From Bromus sterilis (lineage: Eukaryota > Streptophyta > Magnoliopsida > Poales > Poaceae): DNA of 64,000 nt. The notes beneath the pieces are model-generated. The model was not told the origin of the DNA and ran no database searches. It was given only the letters and a program-made list of their open reading frames with translations. The DNA lies in assembly GCA_950022295.1 (NCBI GenBank), contig OX465601.1, forward strand, positions 75,959,501 through 76,023,500. Reading direction: 5' to 3'. Of this stretch, positions 56,047 through 64,000 are shown in pieces. Position numbers and translations under genes: made by a program. Each line of letters opens with the position of its first letter. Position 1 is the stretch's first letter.

Positions 56047-56934
56047 GCTGGCGAAGATGATGTTCATGCTGCTGCCTCCGTCCATGAAGACCCTATCCAT
56101 GCCGTACCCTCCGATATGTGCATCGAGCACCAGGGGCGCGTGCCCTGGTCTTGGGACTGCGGGTGGATGGTCGTCCTGTGAGAACGTGATGCTGGTATCC
56201 GTATCATGTAGCTGGTATACTTCGACTATGTTTATGCTCTCGGCTGCTCTAGCTTGCAGGGTGTAGGCATCGCTTCGTGTTTGCGGTACCCTTCCTTCTT
56301 GGACCATGAGCACCTGTTCTTGCAGCGGGCTGTGACGTTCTTCCGGGCTTGAGGGCGGCGGTTGCTCGGGTCGTCGGTTGCGCCTGTCTTCTTTCTGCTT
56401 CTCCTTCATGAGGTCGTCGGCTAGCTTGTTGAACATGCAGCAGTCTCTCAAAGTGTGACCTGACCTGACGCGTCCCCAGTTGTCCTCGAAGCTGTGGATC
56501 GTGCAGGGTCCTGCCAGCTGCTCTCTAGCCGTGAGTTCGCTAGATCCGGCGTGCCTCTTCCGCCTTGAGATTCTGAAGATTTGCTCGTGATCCTTCGGGT
56601 GTTCGTGGAAGCGGGGGTCATTGTCGATTCCTCGGCTCATGTCTTGGTTCTTGATGATTTGGGGAATTCATCCGGCCTTCGATCTGGGTCATAGTACTCG
56701 CCCACCGGTCTCTCCGAGTCGCTATCCTGACTGACGGCGGGTGCTCGTGTGACGGCGTGTCGTCGACCGGTCGTCGGTTGCGCGGCTGCGTGTCATGGCT
56801 CATTCATTGGAGCCTCGCCGTAGATCTCCCATGCACGCTTTTTGGGTCCTCGATTCCTTCTTCCTTGGCGATGGTTCTGCCGATCGCTGGATTCGATCTC
56901 GTAGTCATCGTCTTGATGTGCGGCGGGTGCCCGG
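56047..56934 (-). pseudogene. gag and start of protease of Tat element B
   Basis: Minus strand. Contains the gag C-terminal region (HEHPKDHEQIFRISRRKRHA, CTIHSFED, HTLRDCCMFNKLADDL) and the protease active site (VFMDGGSSMNI). Interrupted downstream by the solo LTR (51357-56041) and upstream by Athila-like copy 4 at the sequence CCCGG (56930-56934). An indel near 56660 breaks the frame. The rest of gag lies outside the window. Confidence 0.82.
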
Positions 56935-58451
56935 TGATACGTCCAAAATGCATCACTATTTTATATAGTAATTCTTTCTTATTCATTGATATATTTCATG
57001 ATATGATGCTATTCTTATGTTGTTTTGGCTTATTTTACACAGTTTGCAACTTTCCGGTGCCGAAGCAGCAGACGCAGGATTCAGCGGTAAAAAGTGGACG
57101 CTGAGTTGCTGAAGAAGAACACCTCCAAATTACCTGAAAATCGACAGAGGCTGTTTTCCAGAAGGATCACGAAGACACGCAAAAGAGCAACCAGAGGGGG
57201 GCCACAGGGTGCCCAGGCGGCCACCTGGCGCGGCCCCACCCCTGGCCGTGCCGGGAGGGCGCCTGGACCCCCGGGGCCACTCCCGGCTCCCCCCTCTGGC
57301 CTATTTACTCCTCGTGATCCAAAATCCTAAAAGAGGGAGAGTTTACTGAGTTCCGCCGCCGCTCCGTGGCGTAAACCTACAGAGAAGAAAAGCCATCTCT
57401 GGCGGGCAGATTCCGCCGGGGAGATCACCTCCCGGAAGGGGAGATCGTCGCCATCGTCATCACCATCGTCACGGGAATCATCGAGATCATCATCAACATC
57501 ATCCCCATCATCAGCACCATCTCCATCTCCATCCAATCTTGTCTCACAATTGCAACTCGTGTTGTAATCCGTACTATCTATCCTCTCTACTCTATCGGTG
57601 TTGATTACTACTTTGTGGTGAGTGCTATTGAGTTTTGTTGGAGAAATATTATTGTGTCCAGATTGTTTATCATCTATTTATCCCCACTGATCATGATCTC
57701 TTTTATGTCTTGTGAGTAGTTACTTTAGTTCTTGAGGACATGGGAGAAGTCTAGTTGCTAGTAGTCATATGATGTTGAAGTAATATGTGTTGGTTGATAT
57801 TTAAGTTGCGTTGTTATTTTCCTAGTGGTGTTGTGTGAGTCGAACACTCAACACTTCGCCTTATCAAGGACCTAGGGGAATGCATTGTGTATAAAGAATG
57901 CTTACGGTGGGTTGCCGGAGTGACAGAAACCTAAACCCCAGTTTGCACGCTTTTGCACAAGGGAACAATGGATCACCGATCGTATTGCTATGGTTAGGTT
58001 TTTGCCTTAATTACTATCTTGTATTTGCGGATGCTTGCAAGGTGTTTAATCATAAGAGTGCATTCATCTTAGTCTACAGGATGCACTAGCATAGATCAAC
58101 CCACCAAAACTTATCAACACAGCACATAGTACCGATACGGAATATGGCGAAAGCACATGACTACCTCTCCCGTGTGTCCTCAAGAACACTTTAGCTTTTA
58201 TAAGTTCAGTTGCTAGGCCTCTCCTTTGCTCAGAAAGGATTGGGCCACTCTTTAGTATCCAGTATCTTTTACTTTGCTCGTCTTTACTTTCCTGTCGCTT
58301 ATACCAAGAAAACCCCTAAAAAGTTATCTTTCAGTGCTTGCAGTAATCTCCTTACCAAAGTCACTTCCTATTACCTTCTGCTCCTCGTTGGGTTCGACAC
58401 TCTTACTTATCGAAAACACTGCAATAGATCCCTCTACGTTGAGGGTCATCA
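56935..58451 (+). repeat. 5' LTR of Athila-like copy 4
   Basis: 1517 bp, ends GGGTCATCA. Contains CTATTTACT near 57301 as a possible TATA, a (CAT)n-like CATCATC stretch at 57430-57530 and GTGAGT at 57712-57717. The 20-bp palindrome of the other copies is not present. Confidence 0.85.
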
Positions 58452-58463
58452 AGCTACGTTTTC

Positions 58464-58480
58464 TGGCGTCGTTGCCAGGG
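58464..58480 (+). other. Primer binding site of Athila-like copy 4
   Basis: TGGCGTCGTTGCCAGGG, two bases from the tRNA-Asp type site, 12 bp after the LTR. Confidence 0.8.
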
Positions 58481-58563
58481 AGTGTAGCGCTATTATTAAG
58501 TGAAGCTGGTAAGGAAGTTTTTATATTTCTGGTTTTAGTTTTGCCGTTGCTATTTTTGTCCTT

Positions 58564-59845
58564 ATGAACACCCCTACTCTTGGATCGTTGTTCTTGGGGA
58601 GCCGCCCCACAACTAAGGTAGTTACTCCTGCCCCTACTGAAATTGTGCCTTATAAGATACCATCTGGTATTATCGATTATGTCTTAGCTAATCGCTACGC
58701 AGGAGACAGACATCCAGGACCAGGTGAACACTTGCTATATTTATCACAACTATGTTCATTATTCAAGCTTGCAGGTGTGTCACTGGAGTTCTTTATGAAG
58801 AAATCATTCTCCGAATCGCTTACAGACAAAGCTTCAGAATTGTATAAGCTCCTCGATAACTCAAATTCTCTCAATTGGGGAGAGCTTATGTCTCTCTTTT
58901 ATACAAACTTTTACCCTCTTCATGAAGTTTACCGAGACAGGAATTACATCTATAACTTTAGGTCTCGCGACGGAGAGAGCATCGCTCAAGCTTGGGGGAG
59001 ACTTAAATCCCTAATGTTCAAATGTCCTATCCATAAGCTCCCCAAAGATATTATACTTACAAATTTTTATGACATGCTTTCTCGTCAGGATAAGGAAAGG
59101 CTGGATACCTCCTCTAGCGGGGTATTTCAGACAAAGAGCGTTGAAGAAAGATGGGATCTCATCGAAAGGATCCAGAAGAATACTGAAGATTGGGAAGTCG
59201 ATAAAGGTATTGAACCTGCTATAAATTATGAGCATGGTTATATAGAGAGCTATGTGAAAACTGATTATTTTAATACCTTTTGCTCTAAGATTGGTCTGGA
59301 CTCCCATCTAATGATTGATTTTTGTAAGAACTTTGCTTCTCATGTTGATTCTTCTAAGATGAAGAAGGATCAGTATCATAAGCCTTTCAAATAAGTGCCT
59401 ATTGATATTCACGTTGCTGATCCTATTTTGCCTGCAGTTATATATGAACAGCCCCCCTTTTCCTTCAAGAATAAGGGAGCACTCTTTTGTGACAGACATC
59501 ATAAATAAAAGTGAGAGAAGAACAGGCGAACCCGAGGACCAGATCAGAGTCGATCCTCAAGTAGCTAAGGTTAAAGATTTAGTTACTAATGATGTTTCAG
59601 ATTCTATTATAAATTTTTGTGCTGTTTCAACTAACATTGTCACAGCCAAGAATAAAAGCCCAATTTCAGGTACACCAGTTGTATCTATTAAAATAGGAGA
59701 TCACAATTATTATGGACTATGCGATCTGGGATCAAGTGCTAGCGCGATTCCTTATTCGCTTTATTAAGAGATCATGAGTGAGATTTCGCCCTGTGAACTC
59801 GAAGATATCGATGTTACTATTCATCTTGCAAACAAATCCACTATC
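58564..59845 (+). pseudogene. gag and start of protease of Athila-like copy 4
   Basis: Gag is open for 276 codons from the ATG at 58564 (MNTPTLGSLFLG). The core lies at about residues 50-170: FYTNFYPLHEVYRDRNYIYNF, then DGESIAQAWGRLKSLMFKCP and TNFYDMLS. A TAA at 59392-59394 ends it, although the same frame continues with similar composition. The frame then shifts near 59500 and the protease start appears (VVSIKIGDHNYYGLCDLGSSASAIP, quoted here only as markers VVSIKIG and CDLGSSASAIP). Another TAA is at 59765-59767. The Copia insertion at 59846 cuts the protease. The gag core is more like copy 3 than copies 1 and 2 in its DGE..AW motif. Confidence 0.8.
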
Positions 59846-61556
59846 TGTTGGATATGTGCCCTAGAGACAAATTAATAAAGATATTTGTCACATATCCGTT
59901 TTGTTCATAATACGTTTTATACTGTGCTATAACTGTATTACTTGGAAATACTAATACAGGTGTAGTATAAAACATGGTCCGTAGTTTAACTCGGGTAAAC
60001 TATCTCATTGGGCAATTGATTGATCAAGCTTTCCTGATCATGGCGACACTTAAGTCCATTGACAATGAGGTCATATCGTTAAGGGGAATGATGTGATGGA
60101 CGTACACCCACCTAAAGTATTGCAATGTGATCGAGTCACATAGTTCAGCGTTGCTATGACTTTGTAACATATGACTTAGTCCTTAGACCGTAATGATCAT
60201 ACGTAATTGTCATCTATGAGGAGACTTTGATTTGTATCCCACCGCCTGACTGAAATATGCTGGCTATAACGGTGCACTTTGGGTATTCCGAAATAGATGG
60301 TTGATGAGTATGTTAATAGATCAGAGCGGGATTTTTCAGTCCTTGTGACAGGACAGGTACTCTGGGCCCACTCGGTGATATTGCATCAATAGCTTGCAAG
60401 ACAGTGACTAGGTCACAAGAGACGCAATGATCATGGACGAGTAAACTTGTTTGTTGTGAACGAGATGTGAACACGGTATGTAGGATACCGACGATCAAAC
60501 CTCGGACAAACAAAGTACCGAAGCACAAAGGGATTACGTCGTATCGTTAACGGTTTCCAAAGGCGATCAAAGTTCATTCGATGGAAGCGCAGGGGCTGTC
60601 AAGGATTGTAACCAGGTCCAACTGACTAGTCATTGGTCAATGAGAAGAGTCTCGACCATGTCTGCTGTTTCCCGGACCGTTAGGGTGTTACACTTAAGGG
60701 CAATCGATGCATAGGACAGTTACGGGATCAATCGGTGAAATAGGAGAAATCACCGGAATAGTTCCGGAGGAGGACGGAATGGTTTCCGGACATTTTGAAT
60801 AGTTCAAAATAAAGTTTAATTTTTTTAATAATGTTTTATTATTTAATTATCTGAATTAAATATTTAAAATATATTAAATAAATTAAAAAATTGGGAAAAA
60901 GGCTATATGGGCCCATGGGGTCCATTAGGGGAGGAGGGTGTTTCCCCCCTTGGGCTTGGCGCCAAGGGTGGGGCCCAAACCCCCCCTATGGCTGGCGCAC
61001 CTCCCCCCCTTTGGGGGTTTAGTCCCACATGGGGGAGGGGAGGAGGATCACACCCCCCTTGGCCTATATAAGGAGGGGTAGACCCCCTTTTTCCAACACA
61101 CCAAATCTCCTTATTCCTCCTTCTCCTTCCCGGAAGTGGACTCCCCTTGTTTGGAGTCTGCACCAGGATTGGAGTTCTCCACCATAAGGCAGGTCGTCGC
61201 TCTGCTGGAGTCGGGATCCGTAGCCGTCTTTCTTCCGCTGCTCGCCTGGTTCGGGGCCCGGGAGGAACATCGATTGTACCGTACGTGTATAATCTCTTCG
61301 AGGCACTACACCTGTGGTGCTACTTAGTCGCTGGAGGTTTACCGGGAGTCATCCTCTCCGGTGGTGGTCTTCTACACGACAGGGAGGTCGTAGTTCTGAG
61401 TCTACGCCAACCACGTTCGCAAGAACGTTTCCCTCTTTCGGTCTTCAAAGGTATGAACACCGATTCCCTCCGTTACTTTACATCGCCATAGCATAGATCT
61501 TGGGTTCGGGTACCGTAGGTATGAAAAAATTGTGTTTTCTACCCCGTATCCCAACA
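59846..61556 (+). repeat. 5' LTR of the right-hand Copia element
   Basis: 1711 bp, TGTTGGATATG...TATCCCAACA. TATATAAGG at 61065-61073 follows a GC-rich GGGG/CCCC stretch (60900-61060) and a very AT-rich block (60810-60895). Confidence 0.9.
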
Positions 61557-61557
61557 G

Positions 61558-61570
61558 TGGTATCATGAGC
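61558..61570 (+). other. Primer binding site of the right-hand Copia
   Basis: TGGTATCATGAGC, the initiator-Met tRNA type site (usual TGGTATCAGAGC) with a one-base insertion, 1 bp after the LTR. Confidence 0.82.
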
Positions 61571-62520
61571 TAGCTATGCGTAGATGTATTGTACGGGTAG
61601 AACACATCTAGGATGTGGGCATCGAATCTTCATTCGTTACCCTCCTACGTGCACTCATTTAGCGTTGCGGCAATGTTTGATGAAGCGGCCCCCGACCGAC
61701 CTTACGCGTTTACGCGAGACTGGTTCCACGCTTGACATATGGCTTGTACCATATAAAGTGGCTGGGGGGTGTCTGTCTCTCTGCATTAGCGATGCGAAGA
61801 TGTTTGCAACGGAGGGCCCCGACAGGGGTGTAATAGAGACGGATGGGAGACGGTGTTGTGGCATGTTTTTCGCAGGATAGAAACGGTTCTCTCTCTCGAA
61901 ACTCCTAACAGCCACGTAAAACTTGCACAAGCTAAAGTAGAAAGGCGTTTAACTTTGCTTTGCATGAAGGGGGATCATAGCTTGTATGATTTAAAAGTTT
62001 TACATCCTGTTTTGCTAATATACTTGATATAACGACGGTAGCATTATAGGATGATCTCTCACTAAAACCAACACAGTGTCCTTACCCTAGTGAGCACCAC
62101 CTGGAAAGTTCTACATTATGGAGGCATCACGTGTCACACGGGTGTCAAACATTTTTTCGTTCACAAGAGGTGGGTGTAGCAAGCCTGGCATATGTATATG
62201 ATATGGCCTTGCATGACACAGCAACAAATCACATAGGGTGTGATGGCGAGCCTGGCATATGTATATGATATGGCCTCGGGACACAAGAGACCGAAAGGTC
62301 GAGCATGAGTCACATACATGATGTGATTGGCATGATGGCCTACCTTGAACACATACTGATGGTCGTGACGATCGGGGGAGGTATGGTGTTCTAGGATCGT
62401 GTAATCTCTTAGCAAAATTGAGAGATGTTTTCCTAAGTGGGAGTTTTAGAATTAACTATAATTGAACTCCACATTATGAACAAAAGTCTAAATATGTATC
62501 TTTGTGAATCAACCTTGTAG
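61571..62520 (+). other. Leader of the right-hand Copia
   Basis: Noncoding. GAGCCTGGCATATGTATATG and its variant occur twice (about 62179 and 62252). The segment 62307-62344, with inverted repeat CACAT-ACATG-ATGTG, is shared with the decayed Copia at 19931-19967. BARE-type leaders carry dimerisation and packaging signals, so this is a candidate (inference). Confidence 0.6.
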
Positions 62521-64000
62521 ATGACAGCACCACGCCCCTCGTTCAACTTAGGATCATTCCTAGAGAAAGATAAACTGAAAACTAATGGGTCAAACTTCAC
62601 CTCCTGGTTCCGCACCCTGAGGATTCTCCTCGTTCCCCTCAAAATGTCCTATGTACTTGAGACTGCATTAGGAGATGCACCAGCAACTACCGCTACTCCG
62701 GCTGAGAAGAAAGTCTATCTCATTAAGTCGGATGATTCCTCCCTTGTCAAGAAGGGTATGCTCCATGCCATGGAGGCTGAACTGCAGAAACGGTTCGAGA
62801 GCTTCAGTGCTTATGAGATAATCACTGACCTCAAGACCGTCTTTGCACCTCAAGCCAAGGTTGAGAAAAATGAAGTTTGTGAAGCTTTCTTCTCTGGAAA
62901 AATGGAAGAGCACACCAGCATGACTGAGCACGTAGTCAAAATGTCTGACTACGTTCAACGCCTAAATGATCTAGAATTTAAGATTCCAGATGAAGTGGCG
63001 ATTGATAGGGTGTTGCGGTCGCTACCCCCTATCTATGAGAGTTTTGTGTTGAAGTATAACATGCAAGGAATGGTTGAGACCCTTTCTGAATTGTTCACAA
63101 TACTCAAAATTGCTGAGATGGAAATCAAGAAGGAGCACAGCTGCACCAAGTACCTAGAAGATAAGAAGGCCGGCAAGGTTGCCGGAAGAGACATGGATAT
63201 ATGTGATATACATGTTATTGATGTTTTCCTGACAAGTGCTCGGAGCAACATCTGGATATTTGATACCGGATCAGTTGCTCACATCTGTAACTCCCAGGAG
63301 GGGATGCAGAATAAGCGACTCTTGCGGAATGATGAAGTGACGATGCGCGTTGGGAACGGTGCCAAGGTTGAAGTAATGTCAATTGGCACGCTTCGTCTTA
63401 GTCTCCCTTCGGGATTGATTCTTGTCTTGAATAATTGCTATTATGTACCCGCGTTGAGTATGAACATTGTGAGTGGCTCTTGCTTGATGCGAGACCAGTA
63501 TTCTTTTAAATCCGAAACAACTGGTTGTTCGATTTATAAGAATAATGTCTTCTATGTTCATGCACCGGTGCGTAATGGTTTATTCTTAATGGATCTCGAA
63601 TATCATGACTCCCACATCAATAATGTAGAGGCCAAAAGATTAAAGCCTAGTAACGAAGAACACATGACGATGTGGCATTGTCGACTTGGTCATATTGGTA
63701 TAAAGCGCATGGAGGAACTCCATAAAGATGGACTTCTGGAGTCATTGGATTTTGGATCCCTTGACACATGTGAACCATGCCTAATGGTCAAAATGACAAG
63801 GACTCCATTCAATGGGACAATGGAGCGTGCGGTGGACTTATTAGGGATCATACATACTGATGTATGCGGACCAATGAATGTCACCACACGCAATGGTTTT
63901 CGTTACTTCGTGACCTTCACGGATGACTTAAGTAGATACGGGTATATCTATTTAATGAAACACAAGTCTGAAACCTTTGAAAAGTTCAAGGAATTTCAGA
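62521..64000 (+). CDS. Copia gag-protease-integrase polyprotein (truncated by window end)
   Basis: Open for 493 codons from the ATG at 62521 (MTAPRPSFNLGSFLEKDKL) to the window edge. Gag occupies residues 1-220 (WFRTLRILLVPLKMSYVLE, KRFESFSAYEIITDLKTVF, VLRSLPPIYESFVLKYN). A CCHC zinc knuckle is expected before TKYLEDKKAGK, but only one Cys remains there, so the knuckle has been lost in frame. Protease: WIFDTGSVAHICN (DTG active site, residues 246-258) and MRVGNG. Integrase begins at about 381 with the zinc motif WHCRLGHIG...CEPCLMVK, then the first catalytic Asp in HTDVCGP and FTDDLSRYGYIYLMKHKSE at the edge. No stop or shift was seen. Dispersal would need RT outside the window. Confidence 0.9.
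   Translation, partial: MTAPRPSFNLGSFLEKDKLKTNGSNFTSWFRTLRILLVPLKMSYVLETALGDAPATTATPAEKKVYLIKSDDSSLVKKGMLHAMEAELQKRFESFSAYEIITDLKTVFAPQAKVEKNEVCEAFFSGKMEEHTSMTEHVVKMSDYVQRLNDLEFKIPDEVAIDRVLRSLPPIYESFVLKYNMQGMVETLSELFTILKIAEMEIKKEHSCTKYLEDKKAGKVAGRDMDICDIHVIDVFLTSARSNIWIFDTGSVAHICNSQEGMQNKRLLRNDEVTMRVGNGAKVEVMSIGTLRLSLPSGLILVLNNCYYVPALSMNIVSGSCLMRDQYSFKSETTGCSIYKNNVFYVHAPVRNGLFLMDLEYHDSHINNVEAKRLKPSNEEHMTMWHCRLGHIGIKRMEELHKDGLLESLDFGSLDTCEPCLMVKMTRTPFNGTMERAVDLLGIIHTDVCGPMNVTTRNGFRYFVTFTDDLSRYGYIYLMKHKSETFEKFKEFQ

Larger units (their letters stand above)
64..56934 (-). mobile_element. Tat-lineage Gypsy retrotransposon B (partial, outermost host)
   Basis: Minus-strand element whose 3' LTR is at the left and whose 5' end lies beyond the window. 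Its own pieces are 64-2568, 39012-42212, 49219-51356 and 56047-56934, about 8.7 kb so far. They rejoin in order as 3' LTR, opposite-strand B3-like gene, hairpin array, integrase, second RNase H, RNase H/RT, protease and gag. Insertions sit at 2569-39006, 42213-49213, 51357-56041 and from 56935. Assignment to Tat rests on the extra archaeal-type RNase H before integrase, the protease site reading MDGGSS, and an additional gene between integrase and 3' LTR. Coding parts carry many stops and shifts, so B is a dead copy. Confidence 0.85.
56935..64000 (+). mobile_element. Athila-like Gypsy element, copy 4 (related family, right end outside window)
   Basis: Starts TGATACGTCCAAAATGCATC. The LTR of about 1517 bp is diverged from copies 1-3 but shares TGATACGTCC, GTGAGTAGTT and GAGTGACAGAAAC. 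The primer site and a full gag follow; a Copia element interrupts the protease at 59846 (target CTATC at 59841-59845). Whether it encodes RT and integrase cannot be seen. Confidence 0.85.
59846..64000 (+). mobile_element. BARE/Angela-like Copia element (right end outside window)
   Basis: Starts TGTTGGATATGTGCCCTAG after target CTATC (59841-59845). The LTR is 1711 bp, then primer site, a leader of about 0.95 kb, and an open gag-protease-integrase frame to the window edge. The order protease-integrase before RT is the Copia order. Confidence 0.9.

Overview
The window is plant nuclear DNA made entirely of nested LTR retrotransposons plus one DNA transposon. I see no host gene, tRNA, rRNA or CRISPR array. 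The mix (a BARE/Angela-like Copia beginning TGTTGGATATGTGCCC, Athila-like Gypsy elements beginning TGATACGTCC with a TGGCGCCGTTGCCGGGG primer site, and a Tat-lineage Gypsy) points to a large-genome grass, most likely Triticeae. That assignment is inference from family knowledge, not a search.

Layout, outermost first. (1) Tat element B, minus strand, starts with its 3' LTR at 64-501 and runs rightward past 56934; its 5' end is outside the window. (2) Tat element A (2569-39006, TSD CTTTT), a relative of B, is inserted in B's 3' region. (3) A carries two Athila-like elements: copy 1 (4260-12452, plus strand, TSD CTGCT) and copy 2 (15449-34549, minus strand, TSD GCGAA). Copy 2 itself contains a Copia element (16809-25942, TSD TGGCC) that is entangled in a 7158-bp-offset tandem duplication, and a Mutator-like DNA element (26909-28667, 10-bp TSD). 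(4) To the right, B is cut by Athila-like copy 3 (42213-49213, TSD CCATG), by a 4685-bp LARD-like solo LTR (51357-56041, TSD AGGGT), and by Athila-like copy 4 (56935 to beyond the window). Copy 4 is cut by a second Copia (59846 to beyond the window, TSD CTATC). Removing insertions restores continuity at every junction, and element lengths agree: copies 1 and 2 both reduce to 8193 bp, and A reduces to about 9.1 kb.

How the parts work. The Tat elements read, on the minus strand: LTR, primer site, gag-protease, reverse transcriptase, RNase H, a second RNase H, integrase, a 63-67-bp tandem hairpin array, then a gene on the opposite strand, then the 3' LTR. In both A and B the gag-pol is broken by stops and frameshifts. 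The opposite-strand gene (1766-2383 and 12488-13123) is uninterrupted in both, has its own TATA box, and encodes a protein with a B3-type DNA-binding fold signature. Directly after its stop, a coiled-coil segment stays open in the -1 frame in both copies. This is the most interesting system in the window.

The Athila-like copies 1-3 are non-autonomous: they carry only gag and protease, or a shortened gag-protease, with no reverse transcriptase or integrase. They share LTRs and 3' noncoding RNA but differ in coding cassette. The right-hand Copia has an open gag-protease-integrase frame to the window edge but lacks an intact CCHC zinc knuckle.
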